Shown here piece after piece: positions 26,959 through 36,456 of a stretch of 64,000 nt of DNA. A program made the position numbers and the translations under genes. The stretch is from Clostridium_AD sp937920395 (GTDB taxonomy: Bacteria; Bacillota; Clostridia; Clostridiales; Clostridiaceae): assembly GCA_052274345.1 (NCBI GenBank), contig DAVZGP010000005.1:36665-100664 (forward strand). Direction: 5' to 3'. Below the pieces are notes generated by a model. The model made no database searches. It was not told where the DNA came from and was given only the letters and a program-made list of their open reading frames with translations. Each line of letters starts with the position of its first letter. The stretch's first letter is position 1.

Positions 26959-28269
26959 ATGTCAATTCGTGAGATAGTGAAACGTTATTTATTTTTTATT
27001 TTAGGGTTATTTATTATGGCGGTGGGGGTTGTGTTATCCACCAGGTCCAATTTAGGAACATCTCCGATTTCGTGTGTGCCATATGTGTTGAGTTTAGGAT
27101 TTTCTATGACCATTGGGCAATTTACTTTCTTAATGAACTTATTATTTATTATTTTTCAGATTTTATTATTAAGAAAACAATTTAAGTTTATTCAGCTACT
27201 TCAAGTTGTGGTAGCTTTTTTATTTGCCTATTTTACGGATTTTACTATGGGACTGTTATCATGGATAAGTGTGACCAGTTATCCTGCTCAATTAGGAGTA
27301 TTGGTACTTAGTTGTTTAATTCTTGCTCTTGGAGTTAGTATGGAAGTAACTGCTGAGGTTGTCATGATGGCTGGTGAAGGAGTAGTTAGTGCCATCTCAA
27401 TAGTTACTAAGAAGGAGTTCGGAAAATTAAAAGTAGTTTTCGATGTTACACTTGTAATTTGTGGCTTACTTTTTTCATTTATTATTTTTCATCGACTAAA
27501 TGGAATAAGAGAAGGAACAGTCTTAGCTGCTTTATTAGTTGGAACCCTTGTTCGTTTAATTAACAAACGTTTGAGTTTTATGGATGATGTATTTAAAGGT
27601 AAATCGGTAACTGTTAATACTAGTCAAGTATTAACAACTATTCAAAACACTAATCGACTAGTAGTAACAATTAGTCGTGAATATGGTAGTGGAGGACGTG
27701 ATATTGGTAAAAAGATATCAGCAGATTTAGGCATTTCTTTCTACGATATGCAATTATTAAAAACTGCTGCCGAAGAAACCGGACTTTAAGAAAAATTTAT
27801 TGCAGAAAATGACCAATTTATTCCAAACTTATTACTAAATCAGTTGTTATCCCAAGGATATGCTTTTTCTAAAAAGGAAAAAGATCCTCTAAATGCTATT
27901 TATGAATCAGAAAAGAGAGCTATTATGAAGCTTGCCAATACAGAATCTTGCGTAATTATGGAACATTGTTCCGATTCTATTTTAGCAGATTTTAAAGGGA
28001 GCTTCCATCTGTTTATTCATGCAGATAAAGCAAGTAGAATGAAGCGCATTCAGTATGAATATGGAGTATCAGAGAAAAATGTCGAAGAAACGCTACATAA
28101 AACTGATAGGGCAAGAGAAACCTATTATCAAATCTATGCGGAACGTAAATGGGGACGTATTAAGAACTATGATTTAACAGTTAACAGTGCGGTATTTGGA
28201 TTAATTGTACTATATATTGTATACTCTTACAAAATATGTTATAATAATATTAATAAATTTAAGGGGTGA
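26959..28269 (+). pseudogene. YczE/YitT-like membrane protein fused to cytidylate-kinase-like domain, interrupted by a stop
   Basis: Residues 1 to about 205 form a YczE-type membrane domain (FILGLFIMAVGVVLSTRSNLGTSPI). A cytidylate-kinase-like domain follows (VTISREYGSGGRDIGKKIS, P-loop-like). TAA at 27787-27789 interrupts the kinase domain, and the same frame continues straight on with family-like sequence (EKFIAENDQFIPNLLL ... ARETYYQIYAERKWG) to 28269. The end (IVLYIVYSYKICYNN) no longer resembles the family and overlaps a new promoter. A nonsense mutation plus a changed 3' end means a pseudogene; the membrane part could still be made as a 276-residue product. Confidence 0.8.
28217..28245 (+). 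promoter_or_regulatory. Promoter with extended -10 for a small membrane ORF
   Basis: TTGTAT (28217-28222) and TATAAT (28240-28245), 17 nt apart, with TG one base before the -10. It lies inside the end of the broken kinase gene. Confidence 0.65.
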
Positions 28270-28457
28270 TTATTATAATTACATTATTTATTTTTGGATT
28301 TATCATAATAGTAACAGTTGCCATATTAACGTTTGCAGTTATAAAATCAATAGACAAAGTAAAAATAATAAAACAAACACAACTAATATATGAAAAAAAG
28401 CATCTAAAAAATTTAAAAAATCAAGAAGTTTTAGATAATATTAATTGTAAAGTTTAG
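28266..28457 (+). CDS. Small single-TM protein, 63 residues
   Basis: One hydrophobic segment (residues 2-24) is followed by a Lys-rich helix, as in short membrane proteins of unknown role. A good promoter lies about 20 nt upstream. The AAGGGGTG ribosome site overlaps the only standard start in frame (GTG 28266); a start at the ATT/ATA codons 28272-28275 would be better spaced but unusual. Expression and function are unproven. Confidence 0.45.
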   Translation: MIIIITLFIFGFIIIVTVAILTFAVIKSIDKVKIIKQTQLIYEKKHLKNLKNQEVLDNINCKV

Positions 28458-28603
28458 CAAGAAGTGCTAGAAGAGGTTTTTAATTTTATAAGCGATTGAG
28501 GAGAATTTTTAATTTTAATTGACTTATGGATGTTATTTTAGAAAAATACTAACCGGCTTTTTGGGTGGTATTGGAATAAGTATTTTTTAGTGAATATTTA
28601 TAT

Positions 28604-28641
28604 AAAAAAGATAGATTATAAAATATAATTTATCTTTTTTA
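28604..28641 (+). terminator. Terminator downstream of the small membrane ORF
   Basis: A-rich arm AAAAAAGATA pairs with TATCTTTTTT, with an AT-rich loop; a weak but typical hairpin/T-run. Confidence 0.6.
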
Positions 28642-28871
28642 CTAAATTAGGATTTTATTTTGATGGGCAATATATTAATAAAAATGAGGGAGATAGATTA
28701 GTAGTTGGAGATAAAGGCGTTGTAGTGATGCTTTTTACGAAGGATGCTTTTAAAAATTTTACAGGAAATAATATCTCCAATTTATCGAAAGGCACAGAAG
28801 TATTGTTTTCCTTTGATGCAGATAGTAAAGATGAAGTAGATGAAATAGCAAAGAAGTATATGACAAATTAA
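28641..28871 (+). pseudogene. Relic of a VOC (glyoxalase-like) protein
   Basis: An open frame without start codon or ribosome site encodes about 76 residues with the look of the VOC/bleomycin-resistance-like family: KLGFYFDGQYINKNEGDR, then VVMLFTKDAFKNF and STEVLFSF-like GTEVLFSFDADSKDEVDEIA. Both the N-terminal beta strand with the first metal ligand and the C-terminal half are missing. It follows directly on the terminator at 28604-28641, and is a truncated fragment. Confidence 0.6.
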
Positions 28872-29002
28872 ATATTTTTGATTATTAAAAAAACATATGT
28901 ACATTTACAAAAAATGGTGCTATTATTACATGGTAAAGCGTTTTATCATTGGATATTAGTCATATAAAGAAAATTTATATGGAAGTTTGTTTTAAAAAAA
29001 AG

Positions 29003-29012
29003 TAAACGTTTA
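29003..29012. promoter_or_regulatory. LacI-type operator upstream of the LacI gene
   Basis: The perfect palindrome TAAACGTTTA has the central CpG typical of LacI/CcpA-family operators and lies 27 nt upstream of the lacI-type start codon. A looser copy (TAAAGCGTTTTA) lies at 28934-28945. Autoregulation is likely. Confidence 0.55.
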
Positions 29013-29038
29013 ACAAAACTATTTAGATTGAGGTTAAT

Positions 29039-30070
29039 ATGAATGTGACACTAAAAGATATTGCAGTTAAGACTGGATTTTCAATTACAACAGTATCACT
29101 TGTTTTGAATAACAAAAAAACACGGGTTAGTAACCAGACAAAGAAACTTATTAAAAAGGTCGCACAGGAACTTAACTATATTCCTAATCAAACGGCAATT
29201 AGTCTTGTTAAAAAAGAGAGTAAAACGCTTGGATTAATAATATCAGATATATCAAATCCGTTTTTCTCAGAGCTCTCAAAAGGTATTAGTGCAAAGGCGG
29301 CAGAATACGGATTTGATATCATGCTTTGTGATACAGAAGATAGTTATAAACTCACGATGAGATATCTTAAAATACTTATAAGCAAAAACGTAGATGGTAT
29401 CATCATGACACTTTCCCAGGACGTTAACGATGAAAATTTATTGTTAATAGAAAAATTCTTGGAAGAACATACGCTTCCAGTTGTTTTAGTTGAAAGATCT
29501 GATCATTTAATTATGTCCGACTGTGTTGTAGTAAATCATCAAATGGGAAGTTACCTTGCAACAAAGCATCTTATTGAACTCGGACATCGAAACATTGCAT
29601 GCATCACAGGACCTTCTCATTTGGAGGCCACAAACGGCAGAATTAAGGGATTCAAGAGGGCATTTGAAGAAAAGGGGCTTGAGCAAAGGAAAGAACTTAT
29701 AGTTGAAGGAAATTATCATATAGAGTCAGGATATATTGGTGCTCAGAAAATTTTAAATATTGATCCTAGTATAACTGCTATACATGTTTTTAATGATATG
29801 ATGGCTTATGGAGTATTTGAATGTTTTAAAGATAAAGGTATTAAAATCCCTGAGCAGATATCAGTTGTTGGATTCGATGATATTTTCTTTTCAAAGATGC
29901 TTTATGTACCACTGACAACCATTGCGTTACCAATTCATCATATGGGTGGAAAAGCAGTTGAGCTTTTGATCGAAAGAATTTTAAATAAATCACTCTCTTT
30001 TCGATGTAATATAGTTGAACCTAAACTTATTATAAGAAAGAGTACATGTGATATTCAAATTCAAAAATAA
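29039..30070 (+). CDS. LacI-family transcriptional regulator
   Basis: The 343-residue protein starts with the LacI helix-turn-helix and hinge (TLKDIAVKTGFSITTVSLVLNNK; NYIPNQTAISLVKKESKTLGLI) and continues with a periplasmic-binding-protein-like effector domain (DISNPFFSELSKG; GHRNIACITGPSHLEATNGR; SVVGFDDIFFSKM). It most likely controls the downstream nucleoside-type ABC transporter and itself, the effector being a sugar or nucleoside (inference). GAGG precedes the ATG. Confidence 0.92.
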   Translation: MNVTLKDIAVKTGFSITTVSLVLNNKKTRVSNQTKKLIKKVAQELNYIPNQTAISLVKKESKTLGLIISDISNPFFSELSKGISAKAAEYGFDIMLCDTEDSYKLTMRYLKILISKNVDGIIMTLSQDVNDENLLLIEKFLEEHTLPVVLVERSDHLIMSDCVVVNHQMGSYLATKHLIELGHRNIACITGPSHLEATNGRIKGFKRAFEEKGLEQRKELIVEGNYHIESGYIGAQKILNIDPSITAIHVFNDMMAYGVFECFKDKGIKIPEQISVVGFDDIFFSKMLYVPLTTIALPIHHMGGKAVELLIERILNKSLSFRCNIVEPKLIIRKSTCDIQIQK

Positions 30071-30228
30071 AAATAGAGTAATTAATTGTACTTTATTTTA
30101 AAGTTAACTGTACAAAAAAGCAATAATAGTTATATAATTGTAATGGTAATTGTTAGATGGATTAGAACTGGACAAAATATTAAATTTACCAGTTTAAGTC
30201 TATATTATATTAATAAAGGGGGATCATT

Positions 30229-31299
30229 ATGAAATGTAAAAAATTAGTTAGTTTAGTTACATCTATGTCAGTTATTGCAATGGTATTTGCGGGGTGTTCA
30301 AGCTCAGGCAAAACAGCTACCAAACCAGATACTACTACAAAAGTAACGTTTAAAGATGGAATGGTTACTGATACTGGAGGTGTCAACGATCAGTCCTTTA
30401 ACCAAGGATCATGGAAGGGACTTCAGTCATTTGCTAAAAAAAATTCAGGAGTTCAGGTTAAATATTTAGAATCGGTCCAGAGCTCAAATTATCCATCTAA
30501 TTTAAATCAGTTTGCAAGTAACAAATATAATCTTGTATGGGGAATTGGATATTTAATGGAGGATGCAGTAAAAGCTTCTGCAAAAGCATATCCTAATGTA
30601 AAGTTTGCAGTTATTGATGATGCAATGACTCCACATATGAGTAATGTTACTGGTGTTATTTTTAAGGCTCAAGAATCATCTTTTCTTGTTGGTTATATTG
30701 CAGCGCTTAAGACAAAGACTAACAAAGTTGGATTTATTGGAGGAATAACAGGAAATGTAATTGATCAATTTGATTATGGTTATAGAGCTGGAGTTGCATA
30801 TGGCGCAAAAGAGCTTGGAAAAACTATTACAGTTAATGTACAATATGCAAATTCATTTAGTGATTCATCACTTGGAAAGGCAATTTCTCAAAACATGTAT
30901 GCTAAAGGTGCAGATATTATATTTACCGCTGCGGGTAACGTTGGACAGGGTATGGTTGCTGAGGCAAAAAGTGAAAATAAGCTTTGTATAGGTGTTGATA
31001 TGGATCAGTCCTATCTTGCACCAAACAATATGCTTACTTCATCACTTAAGAACGTTGGTAACGTGACAGAAGCAGTTTCAAAACAAATTAAAGATGGAGT
31101 AAATGTTGGAGGAAAGACACTTAATTATGGTCTTAAAGAGAATGGTGTTGGAGTTCCATACACAGCACAAGCTATAAAAATGTGTGGTCAAGACGTTCTT
31201 GATAAAACAAAGAAAGTTTCTGCAGATATTGTAAGTGGTAAGATTGTTCCTCCTTATAACAAAGATACATTTGGTAAATACATTACTTCATTAAAATAA
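30229..31299 (+). CDS. BMP-family substrate-binding lipoprotein (nucleoside uptake)
   Basis: The 356-residue protein has a lipoprotein signal peptide with lipobox VFAGC (Cys24), then a BMP/PnrA-like binding domain (TDTGGVNDQSFNQGSWKGL, GIGYLMEDAVKA, AAGNVGQGMVAEAKS, GVDMDQS). BMP proteins bind purine and pyrimidine nucleosides at the cell surface and deliver them to an ABC importer. The ATPase and two permeases of that importer follow, after a hairpin at 31380-31423 that may set a higher level of the binding protein. Confidence 0.93.
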   Translation: MKCKKLVSLVTSMSVIAMVFAGCSSSGKTATKPDTTTKVTFKDGMVTDTGGVNDQSFNQGSWKGLQSFAKKNSGVQVKYLESVQSSNYPSNLNQFASNKYNLVWGIGYLMEDAVKASAKAYPNVKFAVIDDAMTPHMSNVTGVIFKAQESSFLVGYIAALKTKTNKVGFIGGITGNVIDQFDYGYRAGVAYGAKELGKTITVNVQYANSFSDSSLGKAISQNMYAKGADIIFTAAGNVGQGMVAEAKSENKLCIGVDMDQSYLAPNNMLTSSLKNVGNVTEAVSKQIKDGVNVGGKTLNYGLKENGVGVPYTAQAIKMCGQDVLDKTKKVSADIVSGKIVPPYNKDTFGKYITSLK

Positions 31300-31379
31300 T
31301 TACTTAATAACAATCTAAAATAATTAAAGCATTTTTATATTATAGATAATATTTTCATACAAAGAATGAATAGATTTAA

Positions 31380-31423
31380 TTAAACACACTAAATTATGAA
31401 AACTCATGGTTTAGTGTGTTTAA
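31380..31423 (+). terminator. Intergenic hairpin within the BMP operon (partial terminator or mRNA stabiliser)
   Basis: A 14-bp perfect stem (arm TTAAACACACTAAA) closes a loop of about 15 nt between the binding protein and ATPase genes. There is no T-run, so it probably protects the upstream mRNA or attenuates rather than fully stops transcription. Confidence 0.65.
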
Positions 31424-31451
31424 TATAAGATATAAAAAAGGAGAATAAACC

Positions 31452-32990
31452 ATGGAAGGTAAGCTACAATATGCTGTGGAAATGAAGTCTATCTATAAAT
31501 ATTTTGATGATTTTTGTGCGCTTTCCTCAATAGATCTTAAAATTGCTAAAGGAAGTATACATGCACTTCTGGGTGAAAATGGGGCAGGAAAAACAACGCT
31601 TATGAATATTCTTTATGGACTGTATACACCTGATAGTGGGCAAATACTTATCAATGGTGAGAATGTAGAAATGAAAAATCCTAATATTGCAATAGAACAT
31701 AAAATTGGAATGGTTCACCAGCATTTCAAGCTTGTTGGAAAGTTTACAGTAATTGAGAACATTATTCTTGGAAAAGAAGTAGTTAAGGCTGGTTGCATAT
31801 TAGATATTGCGAAAGCTCGCAGCGAGGTTAAAAAGTTATCTGAAATATATGGTCTTAATGTTGAACCTGATGCGAAGATAGAGGATATATCTGTGGGAAT
31901 GCAGCAAAGGGTTGAGATTTTGAAGGCTCTATACAGAGGTGTAGAAATTCTTATTCTTGATGAACCTACTGCTGTTTTAACACCTCAGGAAATAGAGGAA
32001 CTTATAAAAATTATGAACAATCTTACGCAGAATGGTAAAACAATAATTATTATAACTCATAAGCTAAAAGAAATTAAAAAATCATCGCAGTATTGTACAA
32101 TCATTCGACGTGGAAAATATATAGATACGGTTGATGTAAAAAATACTACTGAGCAGGAGCTCGCTTCCATGATGGTGGGAAGAGAAGTTAATTTAAAAGT
32201 CAAAAAAACAAAAGCTAAACCTAATGATGTAGTATTTACAATAGAGAACCTTATCGTTGAAGACAGCAGAAAAATAGAAAGAGTAAAAAATTTCTCTTTG
32301 TCTGTTAGAAAAGGGGAAATAGTTGGGATTGCTGGTATTGACGGTAATGGCCAAAAAGAGCTTGTTGAAGCAATAACTTGCCTTAAAAAAGTGAAATCAG
32401 GTAAAATCTCTATAAATGGAGTAGAAATCCAAAATACATCGCCACATAATGTTATTGAACATGGAATTTCTACAATACATGAAGATAGGCAAAAGCGGGG
32501 GTTAATTCTTGATTTCCCGGTGAAGTATAATTTTATAACTGAAAAATATAATAAACCTAAATTCTCAAATCGTTTTGTTTTAAATAATAAAGCAATAAAT
32601 AAATTTACAGAGGATTCTATAAAGGAATATGATATTAGACCAGAGGATTGTGCATCGAAACCTGTGAGTGCTTTATCCGGTGGAAATCAACAAAAAGTTG
32701 TAATTGCAAGGGAACTTTCTAATGACCCAATACTTCTTGTTGCATTTCAACCAACAAGGGGACTTGATGTAGGGGCTATAGAATTTGTACATAGTACACT
32801 TGTGAAACATCGAGACAGTGGCCATTCAATTTTGCTTATTTCCTTTGAACTTGATGAAATTATAAACGTAGCTGATAGAATTTGTGTTTTATATGATGGA
32901 CAGATAGTAGCTGAGTTTCTACAAGGTGAAGTTGACGAAAAGGTTGTTGGACTTCTAATGGCAGGAGGGGAAAAGAAAAATGAAATATAA
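31452..32990 (+). CDS. Nucleoside/sugar ABC importer ATPase with two nucleotide-binding domains
   Basis: The 512-residue protein contains two NBDs. The first is canonical (GENGAGKTT; signature VGMQQRVEILKAL; LILDEPTAVL). The second has GIDGNGQKE for Walker A, LSGGNQQKVVIAREL and the Walker-B-like VAFQPTRGLD, degenerate as is usual in CUT2/BMP-type importers. It overlaps the first permease gene by 11 nt. It is the counterpart of NupO/YufO in Bacillus. Confidence 0.93.
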   Translation: MEGKLQYAVEMKSIYKYFDDFCALSSIDLKIAKGSIHALLGENGAGKTTLMNILYGLYTPDSGQILINGENVEMKNPNIAIEHKIGMVHQHFKLVGKFTVIENIILGKEVVKAGCILDIAKARSEVKKLSEIYGLNVEPDAKIEDISVGMQQRVEILKALYRGVEILILDEPTAVLTPQEIEELIKIMNNLTQNGKTIIIITHKLKEIKKSSQYCTIIRRGKYIDTVDVKNTTEQELASMMVGREVNLKVKKTKAKPNDVVFTIENLIVEDSRKIERVKNFSLSVRKGEIVGIAGIDGNGQKELVEAITCLKKVKSGKISINGVEIQNTSPHNVIEHGISTIHEDRQKRGLILDFPVKYNFITEKYNKPKFSNRFVLNNKAINKFTEDSIKEYDIRPEDCASKPVSALSGGNQQKVVIARELSNDPILLVAFQPTRGLDVGAIEFVHSTLVKHRDSGHSILLISFELDEIINVADRICVLYDGQIVAEFLQGEVDEKVVGLLMAGGEKKNEI

Positions 32991-34110
32991 AATTGCTCAA
33001 TTGCTAAATAAGGCAGTAACTAAAATAATACTTGCTATCATACTTGGGTTTATAGTGGGAGCAATTGTACTTGCCTTTGCTGGTTATAATCCATTTGATT
33101 GCTATTCTATGATGATTACTAGTATTTTTTCAAATCCCCTCAATATGATTCAGGTTATGATTTTGACAATGCCTAATATTTTAACAGGTCTAAGTGTTGC
33201 TTTTGCATTTAAGACCGGACTTTTCAATATTGGTGCTGAAGGTCAATATCTTGTGGGAGCAATGGCAGCTGTTATAATTGGTAGTAAACTAAAATTGCCA
33301 CCAGGTATAAGTATTATTGTAATAATGCTTGTGGCTATGCTGGCTGCTGGTATGTATGGAGCTTTCGCTGGATATCTTAAGGCGAAGTTTGGTATTCATG
33401 AGGTTATAACAACCATTATGCTAAATTGGATAGCTTTATACTTTAATAATTATCTAATATCAGTACCTGGCATTGGTATAAAAAATACACAATATTCTGT
33501 TGCTATTAATCATAATGCATGGACCAATATACTTGTTAACTGGAAAGAAACACCACATGGACAGGCTTTTTTAACAAGTCATCAGACATTATCTACTATA
33601 TTACTTGCGACTGACATAAATTATGGAATTATTATTGCAATAGCTGTTGCCATACTTATATGGTTCATACTGTATAAAACAACATTTGGATACCAGGTTA
33701 GAGCTGTAGGACTTAATAAAGATGCAGCTGAATTTGCTGGAATTGGTGTTAAAAAGAATATTATTATGACTATGTTTATTGCTGGTGCGCTTGCAGGCCT
33801 TGCTGGTGCTCTTCAAATGGCAGGTTCACTTCCTCATGCGTTAGTAACTCTTGCAACTGCACCAGGATATGGATTTAATGGTATAACAGTTGCACTGATG
33901 GCTAATAGTTCACCACTAGGGTGCATATTTACAGCACTTCTTTTATCAGGTCTTCAGTTTGGTGGAAGTACAATACAGATGAACCTTGGTGCACCGTCGG
34001 AGGTAGTTAATATAATGATTGGTGTTATTGTATTCTTTGTTGCAGTAGCCTCTATGTTTACTATGATATCTGAAAAGTTGAAGAAGAGGAGGGTGGAAAA
34101 TGGGCACTAG
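32980..34110 (+). CDS. ABC importer permease (NupP-like)
   Basis: The 376-residue, about ten-helix permease belongs to the BPD_transp_2 family: TGLSVAFAFKTGLFNIGAEGQYLVGAM, TTIMLNWIALYFNNYL, VRAVGLNKDAAEFAGIGV. It pairs with the next permease to form the channel of the nucleoside importer. It starts inside the ATPase gene (11-nt overlap) and overlaps the next gene by 11 nt. Confidence 0.92.
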   Translation: MKYKIAQLLNKAVTKIILAIILGFIVGAIVLAFAGYNPFDCYSMMITSIFSNPLNMIQVMILTMPNILTGLSVAFAFKTGLFNIGAEGQYLVGAMAAVIIGSKLKLPPGISIIVIMLVAMLAAGMYGAFAGYLKAKFGIHEVITTIMLNWIALYFNNYLISVPGIGIKNTQYSVAINHNAWTNILVNWKETPHGQAFLTSHQTLSTILLATDINYGIIIAIAVAILIWFILYKTTFGYQVRAVGLNKDAAEFAGIGVKKNIIMTMFIAGALAGLAGALQMAGSLPHALVTLATAPGYGFNGITVALMANSSPLGCIFTALLLSGLQFGGSTIQMNLGAPSEVVNIMIGVIVFFVAVASMFTMISEKLKKRRVENGH

Positions 34111-35032
34111 TATATTACTAGCAATTAGTATTACCCTAATGTATTCTGCACCGTTAATGTTTGCTGGTCTTGGAGGTGTAATATCCGAAAATGCTGGTGT
34201 GGTAAATATCGGAATTGAGGGAATGATGACGATTGGAGCTTTTTCAGGAGCCGCAGTGGGTTACTTTACAAGCAATCCGTGGCTTGGATTTTTGGCGGGA
34301 GGACTCGCTGGTGGACTGCTTGCTTTAATACATGCGATTGCGTGTATTTCATTTAGAGCAGATCAAACTATATCAGGTGTTGCTATTAACTTTCTTGGAC
34401 CAGGAATTGCACTATTTCTTGGAAGAAAATTATTTGATGGAAGTACAATGACAAAACCAGTACCAAATCAAATACCAACTTTATTTGGCAGTTATGCTAC
34501 AAATTCATCTAATTTGTTATTAAAAACATTGAATGTGAGACTTACTATACCAATAGTTTTCATTCTTGTTCTTATTATGTGGTTTGTATTATACAAGACA
34601 AGTTTTGGACTACGAATTAGATCAGTGGGTGAAAACCCAGCCGCCGCAGATACACTTGGAATTAATGTAAATAAAGTGAAGTATTTGTCTGTATTTACAT
34701 CGGGTGTTCTTTCAGGATTTGGAGGAGCTGCAATGACTTTAGCTGTGGTTAACTGTTTTACACAGTCTACTATATCAGGGCAAGGTTTTATAGCTCTTGC
34801 AGCAGTTATTTTTGGGAAATGGAAACCACAGGGTACAATGGCTGCGTGTCTTCTCTTTGGATTTGCTCAGGCATTGGTTGTAATTCTTGGTGGAAGTACC
34901 TCTGCAATTCATATCCCACCTTCAATATTATCAATGTTACCATATGTTTTGACATTGATTATATTAGTCGCTTTTGTTGGGAATTCCACAGCTCCAAAGG
35001 CTGATGGTATACCTTATTATAAAGGTCAATAA
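34100..35032 (+). CDS. ABC importer permease (NupQ-like)
   Basis: The 310-residue second permease carries the same family signatures (GLGGVISENAGVVNIGIEGMM; RSVGENPAAADTLGINV; AVIFGKWKPQGTM). Ribosome site GAGGAGGG lies within the previous gene. It completes the four-gene system BMP lipoprotein, ATPase, permease, permease. Confidence 0.92.
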   Translation: MGTSILLAISITLMYSAPLMFAGLGGVISENAGVVNIGIEGMMTIGAFSGAAVGYFTSNPWLGFLAGGLAGGLLALIHAIACISFRADQTISGVAINFLGPGIALFLGRKLFDGSTMTKPVPNQIPTLFGSYATNSSNLLLKTLNVRLTIPIVFILVLIMWFVLYKTSFGLRIRSVGENPAAADTLGINVNKVKYLSVFTSGVLSGFGGAAMTLAVVNCFTQSTISGQGFIALAAVIFGKWKPQGTMAACLLFGFAQALVVILGGSTSAIHIPPSILSMLPYVLTLIILVAFVGNSTAPKADGIPYYKGQ

Positions 35033-35197
35033 TCAAAGGATATATTTATACAAGCTAATTAGACCCTCTGGTATATAATTACTGGGGGGATTAATATGTA
35101 AAAAATCATTAGAGATATTGTGTGGTAATTAATGAGTAACTAGGTTAGTGATAGTGTGAGCATAAGTAATTCGCATTTTAATTAAAGGGAGATTTTA

Positions 35198-36409
35198 ATG
35201 GAAAATAGTAGAAAAAATATCTATATAGTGGATTTTCTAATGTCTTTTATTACAGTATTTGGTGTAGTAATGTTTTTACCTATGTTTCCACATATACAAG
35301 CAGTTTTTGGGGTGAGTGTTTCACAAATTTCTTGGATACCAAATGTAGCATTTTTAACAATGATAATATTTGCAATACTCGTGAGTAAAATTATAAATAA
35401 ATTTGGGATTAAAAATTTGCTCCTAATAAGTTTAATACTATGGATTACAGGTATTATACTTGAAATTGTTGCACTTAGTAGTTTGCATTTTTATGTTTTT
35501 GTAATAGGAAGGTTTGTGGAAGGAATTGGAGAAGCGTTTATGTTCCCATTACTTTTGTCAATGAATAAGTTTGAATTAAAAACTTTGGCAAGTGAAAAGA
35601 TTGGTCTAAGTCTTATTGAGTTTGGTGCTGCTTTGGGTGGCTTAATTTCTGGAATAATATCTGGAAATTTTATTAATAATCCTAGACAATTTCTTACAAT
35701 TCCAATTTGCTTTGCAATTATAGTAGGAGTTTTTATAATAATGCAATTAAAACCTGTAGTATTGATTTATACAGACACGGAGAGTCAAAATAAAGAATTA
35801 AAAGAGAGTAATAAAGCATACGTAAGTTTAGTGCTTATGATTTTTATAATTCAAACAATATTTTCATCAATTCAAGTTTATTTGGCTTATTATATGGATG
35901 CTATTTCATCACCTAATTTGACTGGACTTGTGATTTCGATTGAACAGATATTATTAGCAATAGGTACAGTTGCGCCTATAGTTATCCTTAAAAAAATATC
36001 TCTAAAAACAACTAGAAATATTATTTTTTCAGTTTTTATTTTTGGGATTATTATATTGAGTTTGCAAATATCTATTTATTTATCCATATTAGGTTTTGGA
36101 ATAATGGCATTCTCTATAGGGGTAGGGTTTACAATCTCGAATATTTGTGTTACTAAAGTTATTAGTACAAAAGTATCACAAAAACTTTCAGTATATACTG
36201 CTATAAGAAATGCTGGAGGATTTGTGCTTTCTTTTATATGGGGTAATATGATAGCTAGCTACCGAGAATCAGGACAAAGTTATGGAGATATTTTTAAACA
36301 CTTATATACATTTGAAGGGATAATAGTAATAGGTATTTTTATAATAATAATCTTTATGCAAAAGGGAGAAGTAATGTTTAAACCTGAATTTGTGCAAAAG
36401 GAATTATAA
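35198..36409 (+). CDS. MFS transporter, DHA-type
   Basis: A 403-residue permease with about 12 helices. It has an MFS-like TM1 (IVDFLMSFITVFGVVMFLPMFP), an FVEGIGEAFMFPLLLS motif in TM4 and no recognised substrate signature; the motif-A loop (SKIINKFGIKNLLLIS) is degenerate. Drug or metabolite efflux is likely. GGGAG lies upstream of the ATG. It has its own terminator and is separated by 165 nt from the nucleoside importer. Confidence 0.82.
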   Translation: MENSRKNIYIVDFLMSFITVFGVVMFLPMFPHIQAVFGVSVSQISWIPNVAFLTMIIFAILVSKIINKFGIKNLLLISLILWITGIILEIVALSSLHFYVFVIGRFVEGIGEAFMFPLLLSMNKFELKTLASEKIGLSLIEFGAALGGLISGIISGNFINNPRQFLTIPICFAIIVGVFIIMQLKPVVLIYTDTESQNKELKESNKAYVSLVLMIFIIQTIFSSIQVYLAYYMDAISSPNLTGLVISIEQILLAIGTVAPIVILKKISLKTTRNIIFSVFIFGIIILSLQISIYLSILGFGIMAFSIGVGFTISNICVTKVISTKVSQKLSVYTAIRNAGGFVLSFIWGNMIASYRESGQSYGDIFKHLYTFEGIIVIGIFIIIIFMQKGEVMFKPEFVQKEL

Positions 36410-36410
36410 A

Positions 36411-36453
36411 AAATACAGCTAGCAGATAATAATTTGCTAGCTCTATTTTTTAT
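36411..36453. terminator. Terminator between the MFS and Gfo/Idh genes
   Basis: An 8-bp perfect GC-containing stem (AGCTAGCA / TGCTAGCT) with a T-run downstream; it lies between convergent genes. Confidence 0.8.
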
Positions 36454-36456
36454 TGA

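Noticed and set aside
27787..27789. Possible recoded stop in the YczE-kinase gene
   Set aside because: The codon is TAA, not TGA or TAG, and no SECIS- or PYLIS-like structure is seen; a nonsense mutation is simpler, and the 3' end is also altered.
30071..30228. Purine riboswitch upstream of the nucleoside importer
   Set aside because: The conserved purine-aptamer loops and three-way junction bases are not found in this leader.
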